Shown piece after piece: positions 13,659-20,796 of a stretch of DNA of 21,014 nt (within the stretch, counting starts at the first letter, position 1; the number at the start of each line of letters is the position of its first letter). The position numbers and the translations under genes were made by a program. The stretch is from positions 1 through 21,014 of the forward strand of contig CAZXIY010000020.1 in the NCBI GenBank assembly GCA_964640935.1, read 5' to 3'. The stretch is from CAZXIY01 sp964640935 (lineage in GTDB: Archaea > Thermoplasmatota > Thermoplasmata > Methanomassiliicoccales > Methanomethylophilaceae). The notes under the pieces are model-generated. The model saw only the letters and a list, made by a program, of their open reading frames with translations. It made no database searches and was not told the DNA's origin.

Positions 13659-15296
13659 ATGGCATACGGAATAGCACTCGATCTTGGAACGAGCGGTTTC
13701 AGGTCGCATTTGGTCGATCTGGACAAGAAGGCCAAGATCCTCGACACTGCAATCACGGTCAGGCACCCACTCCCGGGTGCGAACATCATGGATCATCTTC
13801 ATTTCTGGATGAATTCCGGGAGACAGACGACCCACCAGATAATAATGCAGACCATCTACGATCTGATGTGCCTGTACGGAAAGGACAAGCTGAAGGAAGT
13901 AAAGAAAGTCTCCGTCTGCGGAAATCCCATACAGCTCTCGCTCTTCGAGGACATCGAGGTCCGCGACCTGGCGTTCGCCGGAAAGAACAAGCTCGCCCAC
14001 CTCGGCGTGGTCGCTCCGTCCAGGAAGGCGCACACGACGACTGCGGGGACGATAGGTCTCCTCGGATTGGATCCCGAGACCCAGGTGCTCATACCGCCGG
14101 CGATCAGGCACGAGATCGGAGCCGACGCTCTGGCGATGATAATCAAGTCCGGCATGCTGGATAAGAAAGAGACGTGCATGGTCACCGATTACGGCACGAA
14201 CGCGGAGATGGGTCTCTACTACGACGGAGAGCTCTATTCGGGTTCTGCGGCCGCCGGACCGGCCATGGAAGGCCAGTCAATAGAGTACGGTATGCTGGCG
14301 TCGCCGCATGCGATATCCGATGTGGACATCTGCGAGGACGGCACATGGAAGAACTCTGTTCTGGACGACAAGCTCGTCCCGATAGCGGTGTCCAAGGTCG
14401 ACCCGGCCACCGGGAAAGAGGTCAGGATCCTTGATTACACGGCAAGAGGCGTCACCGGAACGGGTGTGGTCTCGTGCATAGCGGAAGGACTCAAGTCGGG
14501 AGTGATACAGCTCCCCGGAATATCCACGCCGGATCACAAGATACACCTCACCAACGGGATCTATCTCTCGGATCTGGATGTCAGCGAGGCCGGAAAGGCC
14601 ATGGGAGCCATAAGAGCAGGGCACCGCACGCTGATGTACGAGGTCGGACTGTCCGACAGCGACGTCAAGACCATGTACATGGCAGGAGCGTCCGGAACAT
14701 ACGTAGATCCTATAAAGGCACAGTATTGCGGAATGATCCCACGTGTCCTGGAAGAGGTCTATCAGCTCGGTAACACATCGCTCATGATGTCGCACGACCT
14801 CCTGAAGGACGACAACGCCCTGGACATGATGCAGGATGTCGCCAATTCGATCTCTGCGAACCACATAATGTTCGCCGGTTCCCAGAAATTCGAGGATATG
14901 TACATCCTCGAGCTCTCGTATTGGACCGAGGGAATGGGCATGGAGATGTACAACGATATGATGGTCTCCTCCGGATTCCCGAAGCTCCCGGAGATCGTGA
15001 CGCCGAAGGTATGCAAGAGACTCGTGAAGTCCGATATACCAGATGTGGGTGCGGGTCTGCACACGCTCGAGAAGGTCGGAATGATCATGAAGGCAAGTTT
15101 CGAGGGATGCACCGGCTGCAAGAAGTGCGAGCGCCAGTGCCCGGAACGTGCCCTCAAGGTCGTCATGGTCGACGGGAAACCGCAGATCAACGTTCGTTCG
15201 GACCTCTGTCTCGGTACTGCATGTCAGGCATGCGAGTTCCACTGCACGGAGAAGGTCTACAGGTTCAACGACCTCAAGGTCACCTACGAGCTTTGA
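13659..15296 (+). CDS. ramA: Corrinoid protein reductive activase RamA
   Basis: 545 residues, the length of Methanosarcina RamA. It uses ATP to drive reduction of inactive Co(II) corrinoid to Co(I) in methylamine corrinoid proteins. The N-terminal ASKHA ATPase starts with YGIALDLGTSGFRSHLVDL (3-21); MVTDYGTNAEMG (about 173-184) and MAGASGTYVDP are further nucleotide-site segments. The C-terminal domain has two 4Fe-4S motifs: C484, C487, C490, C494 in CTGCKKCERQCP and C517, C522, C525, C529 in CLGTACQACEFHC, matching the two-cluster arrangement of RamA. AGAGG (13646-13650) lies 8 nt before the ATG. A GC-rich UUCG hairpin ends the gene. Codons are less GCA/GGA-biased than in mtbA, as expected for a catalytic accessory protein. 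Confidence 0.95.
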   Translation: MAYGIALDLGTSGFRSHLVDLDKKAKILDTAITVRHPLPGANIMDHLHFWMNSGRQTTHQIIMQTIYDLMCLYGKDKLKEVKKVSVCGNPIQLSLFEDIEVRDLAFAGKNKLAHLGVVAPSRKAHTTTAGTIGLLGLDPETQVLIPPAIRHEIGADALAMIIKSGMLDKKETCMVTDYGTNAEMGLYYDGELYSGSAAAGPAMEGQSIEYGMLASPHAISDVDICEDGTWKNSVLDDKLVPIAVSKVDPATGKEVRILDYTARGVTGTGVVSCIAEGLKSGVIQLPGISTPDHKIHLTNGIYLSDLDVSEAGKAMGAIRAGHRTLMYEVGLSDSDVKTMYMAGASGTYVDPIKAQYCGMIPRVLEEVYQLGNTSLMMSHDLLKDDNALDMMQDVANSISANHIMFAGSQKFEDMYILELSYWTEGMGMEMYNDMMVSSGFPKLPEIVTPKVCKRLVKSDIPDVGAGLHTLEKVGMIMKASFEGCTGCKKCERQCPERALKVVMVDGKPQINVRSDLCLGTACQACEFHCTEKVYRFNDLKVTYEL

Positions 15297-15304
15297 GAAC
15301 AACA

Positions 15305-15324
15305 GGGGGCTTCGGCCCCCTTTT
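15305..15324 (+). terminator. Hairpin terminator after ramA
   Basis: GGGGGC (15305-15310), TTCG loop, GCCCCC (15315-15320), then TTTT. It is shaped like a bacterial intrinsic terminator, with a very stable UUCG tetraloop, 8 nt after the ramA stop. Confidence 0.8.
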
Positions 15325-15385
15325 CACACTTAACATCACTTCTATTATACGACCGACCTGCTGGCGTGCATGTTCGCGGACGTAA

Positions 15386-15393
15386 TCTTTATC
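15386..15393 (+). promoter_or_regulatory. TATA box of the DUF169 gene (leaderless)
   Basis: TCTTTATC is centred about 28 nt before the ATG at 15418, supporting that start over the upstream in-frame ATG at 15370, which lies before the box. Confidence 0.5.
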
Positions 15394-15417
15394 CCAATAA
15401 ACGACGTTAAAAATCTC

Positions 15418-16125
15418 ATGACATGCAAAGCGGAAAACGCGAAGTATGCGGAGAGACTTAAGACCATACTCATGCTCAGGCACGAGCCGGTCGCCGTCAA
15501 ACTTATCAAAAAAGGAGAGGCGTTCCCGGAGGGCTACAATCTGCCGGATAAGCAGCTCAGCCACTGTCAGGCGATCATGGGGGCGAAGAACGGCAACAGT
15601 TACAAGATGCCTACGGACATGGAGGGCTGCAATGTCGGAGCATCCTGCCTCGGTATGCTGAAGACGCCCGAGAAGGTGGCGAACGGAGAGTTCCACGCCA
15701 ACATGGGGATCCACGAATCGCCTGCCGCCGCGAAAGCGATGATCGACCAGCGTATCGATATCAAATACGACACGGACGGAGAGGTCGTATGTCCCCTCAA
15801 GGATGCGAATTTCGCCCCCGACGTCGTGATATTCGTCGATATCCCGGAGAGGATCTACTGGTTCGAGGGGCTTTACACCCGCAAGACCGGCGGACGCGTG
15901 CAGTACAGCACCGCTCCGTTCCAGTGTGCCTGCGAGGATACGACGGCCGTGCCGATCGTCACCGGAAAGCCGAACATCTCCATCGGATGTTTCGGATGCA
16001 GAAAGAAGACGGACATGAAGGCCGACGAGATGGCCATCGGAGTCCCGTACAAACTCATACCCGGCATGGTCGACACACTCGAGATCTACAAGGATGGTGT
16101 CCTTACAAAGGCGAAGAGGGACTGA
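15418..16125 (+). CDS. DUF169 family protein
   Basis: 235 residues from the chosen start, the usual family length. DUF169 (COG2043) proteins have no established function and are frequent in methanogens and acetogens. The sequence has the family elements RHEPVAVKLI (about 20-29), LSHCQAIM, a GCNVGASCLGML cysteine pair, VVCPLKD, FQCACEDTTA and the CFGCRKKTDM motif near residue 195, so at least seven cysteines that could bind metal or an Fe-S cluster. IYWFEGLYTRKTGGR is also typical. Its place directly after ramA, in the methyl-transfer block, hints at a role with corrinoid or methyl metabolism, but this is context only. A hairpin terminator follows, so it is a single-gene unit. Confidence 0.85.
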   Translation: MTCKAENAKYAERLKTILMLRHEPVAVKLIKKGEAFPEGYNLPDKQLSHCQAIMGAKNGNSYKMPTDMEGCNVGASCLGMLKTPEKVANGEFHANMGIHESPAAAKAMIDQRIDIKYDTDGEVVCPLKDANFAPDVVIFVDIPERIYWFEGLYTRKTGGRVQYSTAPFQCACEDTTAVPIVTGKPNISIGCFGCRKKTDMKADEMAIGVPYKLIPGMVDTLEIYKDGVLTKAKRD

Positions 16126-16134
16126 TCGTTCCCA

Positions 16135-16171
16135 GCGGTGTCCCTTTCAGGGATGCCGCCAATATTCTTTT
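16135..16171 (+). terminator. Hairpin terminator after the DUF169 gene
   Basis: GCGGTGTCCC (16135-16144) pairs with GGGATGCCGC (16150-16159) over 10 bp including two G-T pairs, with a TTTCA loop, followed by AATATTCTTTT. It is placed 10 nt after the stop codon. Confidence 0.6.
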
Positions 16172-16235
16172 CGGCGCAGGTACGCCTTTAACAATTTCTC
16201 ACTTATACTTATAATAATGCCATTTTGTTCCGTAA

Positions 16236-16246
16236 ACATATTATCA
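16236..16246 (+). promoter_or_regulatory. TATA box of the Lrp-family gene (leaderless)
   Basis: ACATATTATC is centred about 27-28 nt before the ATG at 16269, so transcription is predicted to begin at the start codon. The flanking 16172-16235 stretch is AT-rich with no recognised element. Confidence 0.5.
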
Positions 16247-16268
16247 TTATCCGACATTGTTGCATAAC

Positions 16269-16760
16269 ATGTCCGGCGGTCTCGACAAGAAAGATGTGGA
16301 TATACTGAAGAAGCTCAGAGTGGACTCGAGGACCCCGTTGGGGGTCATCGGCGATTCTCTCGGAACGTCGAAAGCGACCGTCAGCCGCCGCGTGGCGAAG
16401 ATGGAAGACGACAGGACGATCGTGCGTTACTCCCTTGATGTCGACACATCCAAGATCGGCGTCATGAAATCGCTCGTTTCTATGCAGATCGTGGGCAACC
16501 CCGTATCGGTGGTCATCGATCAGCTGAAACTGTACCCGGAGATCGGATTCATCTACAAGACGTTCGGCGACCACAACATAGTCTGCGAAGTGTACACCAG
16601 GAACGTCGACGAACTTTACGAGATGATACAGACCAAACTTCTCAAGATGCCCAGCGTCAGGAACGTCGAAGTCGACATCATCGTCGAGGGCGTTACGATG
16701 AACGAGAATGCGGACCTGGACCTCTACAGCCCTCTCAGCCCCGAACAAACTAAAGGTTGA
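16269..16760 (+). CDS. Lrp/AsnC family transcriptional regulator
   Basis: 163 residues. The N-terminal winged helix-turn-helix (about 5-55) starts LDKKDVDILKKLRVDSRTPLG and has the recognition region GTSKATVSRRVAKME; the C-terminal RAM/AsnC ligand-binding domain (about 65-150) has FIYKTFGDHNIVCEVYTRN and the closing VRNVEVDIIVEG. These proteins form octamers and regulate metabolism in response to amino acids or other small molecules. The frame opens at a TTG (16257), but the ATG at 16269 sits at leaderless distance from a TATA box, so it is preferred. Between the methyl-transfer genes and ycaO/mcr it is a natural candidate for their control, which the sequence cannot prove. ycaO starts 26 nt downstream, so the two may share a transcript. 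Confidence 0.88.
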   Translation: MSGGLDKKDVDILKKLRVDSRTPLGVIGDSLGTSKATVSRRVAKMEDDRTIVRYSLDVDTSKIGVMKSLVSMQIVGNPVSVVIDQLKLYPEIGFIYKTFGDHNIVCEVYTRNVDELYEMIQTKLLKMPSVRNVEVDIIVEGVTMNENADLDLYSPLSPEQTKG

Positions 16761-16786
16761 TTATCGAATAGAGCATCACCTGCCCC

Positions 16787-18004
16787 ATGGATCTCAATCG
16801 TTGCCCGAAAGTGTCGTCCGAGACCGGTATCAGGACCGTTCTTCCCAAGGAGACCCTCGACAGGGTCATTCCGCTCCTGGCGAAGGTCGGCATGGAACCC
16901 GTAGAGGATATCACGGACAAGGACAACATTGGCATACCCGTATTCTCGGTGTATCGCAAGAATACCGCGAAAGGGACCTTCGGGAACTACAACGGCAAAG
17001 GTCCGACCGTCGATCAGGCCAAGGCGTCCGCCGTCATGGAGGCGATGGAGAGATACAGCGCCGAGCAGAGGGACAGCGATGAGGTTGTCTACGGCACTGT
17101 CGAGCAGGCGAGGAACAACGGACCGATAATCGACCCTGTGGATCTCATACTCCCGGTACGTGTGCTCGGCTACGTCGAGAACGCCACCATAGCGTGGACA
17201 ACGGGATACGATCTCATGCAGGGGGAAGAGGTCTGGATCCCCGCGTGTGCCGTTTTCTATCCGTATTATCCTGACGGCGATCTCCAGCTGTTCAGATACC
17301 ATACCAACGGCATAGCTTCCGGGAACACCATTGAGGAGGCCATACTCCATGCTCTGTTCGAGGTCATCGAACGTGACGCATGGTCCATCGCCGAGGAGTT
17401 CGAGTCATCGAATGCCGACATAGTCGTGACGGACGAGGACAGCGTTCCCGCGGAATTACTGAGGCATTTCAGGGACAACGGGGTGGAGATCCATCTGAAG
17501 GATCTGACCAGCGACGTCGGAGTGACGACGATCGGAGCGGCGTCCGATGATGTGAGGACGAAGGATCCCGAGATGCTGGACATCGGCGTCGGAACGCACC
17601 TGAACCCAGAGATAGCGGCGGTCAGAGCGTTGACCGAGGTGGCCCAGAGCAGGACCACGCACAAGCACGGTCTGAAGGTGAATGCCAATCTCCAGAAGGC
17701 GACTAAAGAGATGGGCTACGAGAAGATCAAGGCCGTCAACAGGATGTGGTACGGTGATTCGCAGAAGAGAGTCCGTCTTTCGGATATGAAGGACGAATCC
17801 ACGCCGTACGTGTTGGATGACATCGAGGCGGTGCTCGGGGAGCTCATGGACAAAGGGTTCGACAGGGTGGTCATAGTCGATCTTACGCGTCCCGAGATCA
17901 ACGTGCCGACGGTCAGGGCGATCGTCCCGGGAATGGAAGTTTCGACCATGGATCCGGAACGCGAAGGGCTCAGATCCTGCGGAAGATGGCCGAAACGCGG
18001 TTGA
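16787..18004 (+). CDS. ycaO: Methanogen YcaO protein (predicted McrA glycine thioamidation)
   Basis: 405 residues of the YcaO family, single domain. ATP-site elements are visible: ASAVMEAMERYSAEQRD (about 85-101), EEAILHALFEVIERDAW (about 182-198) and DIGVGTHLNPE followed by AVRALTEVAQSR. In methanogens YcaO, usually with TfuA, uses ATP and a sulfur source to convert a conserved active-site glycine of McrA to thioglycine. It ends 230 nt before mcrB on the same strand, which strongly fits that role. The usual partner tfuA is not next to it. The C-terminus (GRWPKRG) lacks the PxPxP tail of azoline-forming YcaOs. The start ATG lies 26 nt after the Lrp gene without a clear Shine-Dalgarno. A run of seven T's (18012-18018) follows the stop and may terminate it. 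Confidence 0.9.
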   Translation: MDLNRCPKVSSETGIRTVLPKETLDRVIPLLAKVGMEPVEDITDKDNIGIPVFSVYRKNTAKGTFGNYNGKGPTVDQAKASAVMEAMERYSAEQRDSDEVVYGTVEQARNNGPIIDPVDLILPVRVLGYVENATIAWTTGYDLMQGEEVWIPACAVFYPYYPDGDLQLFRYHTNGIASGNTIEEAILHALFEVIERDAWSIAEEFESSNADIVVTDEDSVPAELLRHFRDNGVEIHLKDLTSDVGVTTIGAASDDVRTKDPEMLDIGVGTHLNPEIAAVRALTEVAQSRTTHKHGLKVNANLQKATKEMGYEKIKAVNRMWYGDSQKRVRLSDMKDESTPYVLDDIEAVLGELMDKGFDRVVIVDLTRPEINVPTVRAIVPGMEVSTMDPEREGLRSCGRWPKRG

Positions 18005-18008
18005 AACG

Positions 18009-18022
18009 GCTATTTTTTTCAT
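18009..18022 (+). terminator. T-run terminator after ycaO
   Basis: CTATTTTTTTCATT starts about 6 nt past the ycaO stop. A run of T's is sufficient for archaeal termination. Confidence 0.45.
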
Positions 18023-18078
18023 TAATAACATATCATTAAATATCAAATACTGTACGCAAATCATGTAAGTGGGAAATC

Positions 18079-18153
18079 CTTTATAAAGACTAAATTATCG
18101 TTAATTCTCAACTTAACATACGTAAAATCGCATTTTATGATGGTTTTATATCC
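18079..18153 (+). promoter_or_regulatory. Promoter region of the mcr operon, two candidate TATA boxes
   Basis: Two good box A elements are present: CTTTATAAAG (from about 18079) and GGTTTTATATCC (18142-18153). The second would start transcription near 18172-18178 and the first near 18110. The whole 18019-18160 stretch is AT-rich, with near-repeats (CATTAATAACATAT, then CATTAAATATC). Two promoters would allow growth-dependent control, but which is used cannot be told. Confidence 0.5.
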
Positions 18154-18165
18154 TACCAACATAGT

Positions 18166-18206
18166 CCCCTTTCTGCAAGGGGAGGCAAAAAGGTTCGCCC
18201 TTTTGC
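18166..18206 (+). promoter_or_regulatory. Two hairpins in the mcr leader
   Basis: CCCCTT (18166-18171) pairs with AAGGGG (18177-18182). GCAAAAAGG (18185-18193) pairs with CCCTTTTGC (18198-18206) apart from one A-C mismatch and closes on a UUCG loop. Both precede the strong Shine-Dalgarno GGAGGT (18224-18229). They may protect the 5' end or regulate translation. Confidence 0.5.
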
Positions 18207-18234
18207 TGATTTATTAAATAAACGGAGGTATGAA

Positions 18235-19569
18235 ATGCCAAAATACGAGGACGTAATTGACTTGTATGACGACAGGGGAAAACGCATCGCGAAAGATATT
18301 CCTCTGGAAGCCATCAGCCCGTTGCGCAACAATGCGATCAAGAAAATCGCATCAATGACCGAGAGGACCGTGGCTGTCAACCTTGCCGGAATTGAGAAAT
18401 CTCTCAAGACCGGTTCGATGGGCGGCGACGGAGCAGTCATCAAAGGAAAAGAGATTGACATCCCGCTCGTCAAAAACGCAAACAAGATTGCAGCAGCAAT
18501 CAAAGAAATGATCCAGGTATCCGCTGACGATGACACGCTTGTCCACGTCAAAGGCGAGGGAAAGAGCCTTGTAGCGATCGTACCTGAGGCAAGAATCAAC
18601 GCCGGAGTCGAGTACACAACTGGATTCACGGCAGTAGCGGCAGCAACCGTGCAGGCAATCATCGATGAATTCAAGATCCCGATGTACAAGGCCAACATGG
18701 TCAAGGGAGCCGTATGGGGAAGATACCCGCAGACAATGACGTTCACCGGTGCGAACGTTAAATCCATCCTCGAAGTTCCGCAGAACAACGAGGGGGCAGG
18801 ATACGCACTCAGGAACATCATGTCGAACCACGTCGTCGCACTGGTCGGAAGGAACGCAATGCAGGGTGTTGCACTTTCGGCACTGTTCGAGCAGACCGCG
18901 GCATTCGAAATGGGTGACGCAATCGGCCCCTTCGAGAGAGGACACCTCCTCGCACTCGCATACGAGGGACTGAACGCCAACAACATGCTTTACAGCATCG
19001 TTAAGAAGAACGGAAAGACCGGAACTGTCGGAACCGTTATCGAATCCCTCATGGAGAGGGCAATCGACGACGGTGTCATCAGGGTGAAAGAGACGCTCCC
19101 CAGCGGATACAACGTCTACACGACCGATGACTTGCCCCTCTGGAACGCTTACGCGGCAGTAGGACAGGTAGCAGCAGTAATGGTGAACGTCGGTGCAGCA
19201 AGGGCTTGCCAGGGTATCCCTGCAACAATCTTGTACTTCAACGACCTTCTCGAGCACGAGACCGGATTGACGTCTGCAGATTACGGACGCTCGATGGGTG
19301 TTTGCGTAGGAATGTCATTCTTCTCGCACTCCATCTATGGTGGCGGCGGCCCGGGACTGTTCCACGGAAACCACGTCGTTACAAAGCACTCGAAAGGTGT
19401 CTTGATCCCCGCAGTTACGGCAGGAAACTGTCTCGACGGCGGAACACAGACCTTCTCGGCTGAGGCGACGTCTGGATTGTTCAAAGAAGTGTTCGGTGAC
19501 ATGAAGGAATTCAACTCACCGATGCAGATCGTTGGCGCGGAGGCCAAGAAAATCGCGAAGAAGCTGTGA
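18235..19569 (+). CDS. mcrB: Methyl-coenzyme M reductase beta subunit
   Basis: 444 residues, normal for McrB, part of the (alpha-beta-gamma)2 nickel F430 enzyme that reduces methyl-CoM with coenzyme B to methane and the heterodisulfide. Recognisable stretches include the start MPKYEDVIDLYDDRGK, GVEYTTGFTAVAAATVQAI, MGDAIGPFERGHLLALAYEG and the C-terminal SIYGGGGPGLFHGNHVVTKH that helps form the active-site channel. The Shine-Dalgarno GGAGGT is 5 nt before the ATG. Codons are strongly biased to GCA, GGA and GTC, as expected of a very abundant protein. It is the first gene of mcrBDGA; its stop codon overlaps the mcrD start (TGATG). Confidence 0.98.
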   Translation: MPKYEDVIDLYDDRGKRIAKDIPLEAISPLRNNAIKKIASMTERTVAVNLAGIEKSLKTGSMGGDGAVIKGKEIDIPLVKNANKIAAAIKEMIQVSADDDTLVHVKGEGKSLVAIVPEARINAGVEYTTGFTAVAAATVQAIIDEFKIPMYKANMVKGAVWGRYPQTMTFTGANVKSILEVPQNNEGAGYALRNIMSNHVVALVGRNAMQGVALSALFEQTAAFEMGDAIGPFERGHLLALAYEGLNANNMLYSIVKKNGKTGTVGTVIESLMERAIDDGVIRVKETLPSGYNVYTTDDLPLWNAYAAVGQVAAVMVNVGAARACQGIPATILYFNDLLEHETGLTSADYGRSMGVCVGMSFFSHSIYGGGGPGLFHGNHVVTKHSKGVLIPAVTAGNCLDGGTQTFSAEATSGLFKEVFGDMKEFNSPMQIVGAEAKKIAKKL

Positions 19570-20009
19570 TGGTGAATATGACGAGTATCGAAGAAAATTC
19601 AGAGCCCAACTATGCGGGAGTACCGCTCCCAGAAGTGAGAATAACGACCGTACGTCTGCTTTCTGCGGACACGACCGAAAAGGTGCTTAACGCAGTAGTG
19701 ACTGTGAAGAAGATCCGGCAAATCAATCTGAGTGGCGAGAGCATTCCCGCTACGATAAACAGCGGACCTAACAAAGGGATTGCAAACAACCATTCCGAGA
19801 GAAAAACGATCAATTTCAACGGAAAAGATATCGAACTCACCCATCTTGTCGGCGACATCTACATAGAACTTGCCGTCAAGGACCAGGAAGAGCTCGACGA
19901 GGTTGTCAAGCAGATCGACGAGGCTGTGAAGCCAGTCATACCGTTCGGATACAGCATTGAAGTCGGAAGATACTCGAAGTACAGACCGTCATTGGCTGAC
20001 TATTACTGA
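19569..20009 (+). CDS. mcrD: Methyl-coenzyme M reductase operon protein D
   Basis: 146 residues from the ATG that overlaps the mcrB stop (TGATG, 19567-19571); an ATG at 19578 is the alternative. McrD is encoded in nearly all mcr operons, is not part of the mature enzyme, and binds Mcr during assembly or cofactor loading. Visible family features are PLPEVRITTVRLLSADTTEKVLNAV (first half of that shown as residues about 18-42), the GPNKGIANNHSERKTI segment, and a C-terminal FGYSIEVGRYSKYRPSLADYY. Position between mcrB and mcrG supports the call. mcrG starts 10 nt downstream with its Shine-Dalgarno overlapping the mcrD stop. Confidence 0.93.
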   Translation: MVNMTSIEENSEPNYAGVPLPEVRITTVRLLSADTTEKVLNAVVTVKKIRQINLSGESIPATINSGPNKGIANNHSERKTINFNGKDIELTHLVGDIYIELAVKDQEELDEVVKQIDEAVKPVIPFGYSIEVGRYSKYRPSLADYY

Positions 20010-20019
20010 GGTGCTAAAT

Positions 20020-20793
20020 ATGGCATATAAGAGACAATTCTACCCCGGAAACAGTATCCCCGCTAAAAACAGGCGCAGATACATGGATCCGAAACAGGGC
20101 TTGAAAAAACTGCGTGATGTCTCCATGGATGACGTTGTCAGGATCATGGGACACCGCAACCCCGGTGAGGAATACAAGTCCATTCACCCTCCGATCGAAG
20201 AGGGAAAAGAGCCTGACTGCCCCATAAGGGCGCTCGTCACGCCTATCGAGGGAGCAAAACACGGAGACCGTGTAAGGTACATCCAGTTCACGGACTCGGT
20301 CTACTTTGCGCCCATCTCGCCCTACCAGAGGGCATGGATGTACCTGTCCAGGTACAGAGGACTCGACACGGGTACCCTGTCCGGAAGGCAGATCATCGAG
20401 ATGCGTGAGAGAGACCTCGAGAAACTCGCAAAAGAGATGATCGACAACGAGACCTTTGACCCGGCACTTACCGGAATCAGGGGAGCGACCGTTCACGGAC
20501 ACGCATGCCGTCTGGACGAGCACGGACTTATGTTCGATGCCTGGCAGAGGTACGTCTGGGACGATCAGAAGAAAGAAGTCGTCTACGTGAAAGACCAGGT
20601 CGCACTGCCTCTCGACAGGAAGATCTCGGTCGGAAAGCCCGCAAAGATGGAAGACCTCAAGAAGAGGACAACGATCTTCAGAGCAGACGGCGTCGACATG
20701 AGAGACGACAAAGAAGTTACCGCATACGGACTCAGGATCCACAAGCTGAGAACGCTCGGTGGCTACCAGCCCTACAAAGTGAAGGGGGCCTAA
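20020..20793 (+). CDS. mcrG: Methyl-coenzyme M reductase gamma subunit
   Basis: 257 residues from the ATG at 20020, which follows GAGGTG (20008-20013); the open frame begins further upstream within mcrD, but MAYKRQFYPG is the conserved start. McrG contains VRIMGHRNPGEEYKSIHPP, GAKHGDRVRYIQFTDS, GRQIIEMRERDLEK and a central RGATVHGHACRLDEHGLMFDAW, all typical of this subunit, which contributes to the F430 site in the MCR hexamer. It follows mcrD directly: the gene mcrC, which lies here in many methanogens, is absent. mcrA starts 3 nt after the stop. Confidence 0.97.
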   Translation: MAYKRQFYPGNSIPAKNRRRYMDPKQGLKKLRDVSMDDVVRIMGHRNPGEEYKSIHPPIEEGKEPDCPIRALVTPIEGAKHGDRVRYIQFTDSVYFAPISPYQRAWMYLSRYRGLDTGTLSGRQIIEMRERDLEKLAKEMIDNETFDPALTGIRGATVHGHACRLDEHGLMFDAWQRYVWDDQKKEVVYVKDQVALPLDRKISVGKPAKMEDLKKRTTIFRADGVDMRDDKEVTAYGLRIHKLRTLGGYQPYKVKGA

Positions 20794-20796
20794 ACA

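Noticed and set aside
16257..16268. TTG start for the Lrp-family gene
   Set aside because: The ATG at 16269 fits the box A distance and the usual N-terminus of the family.
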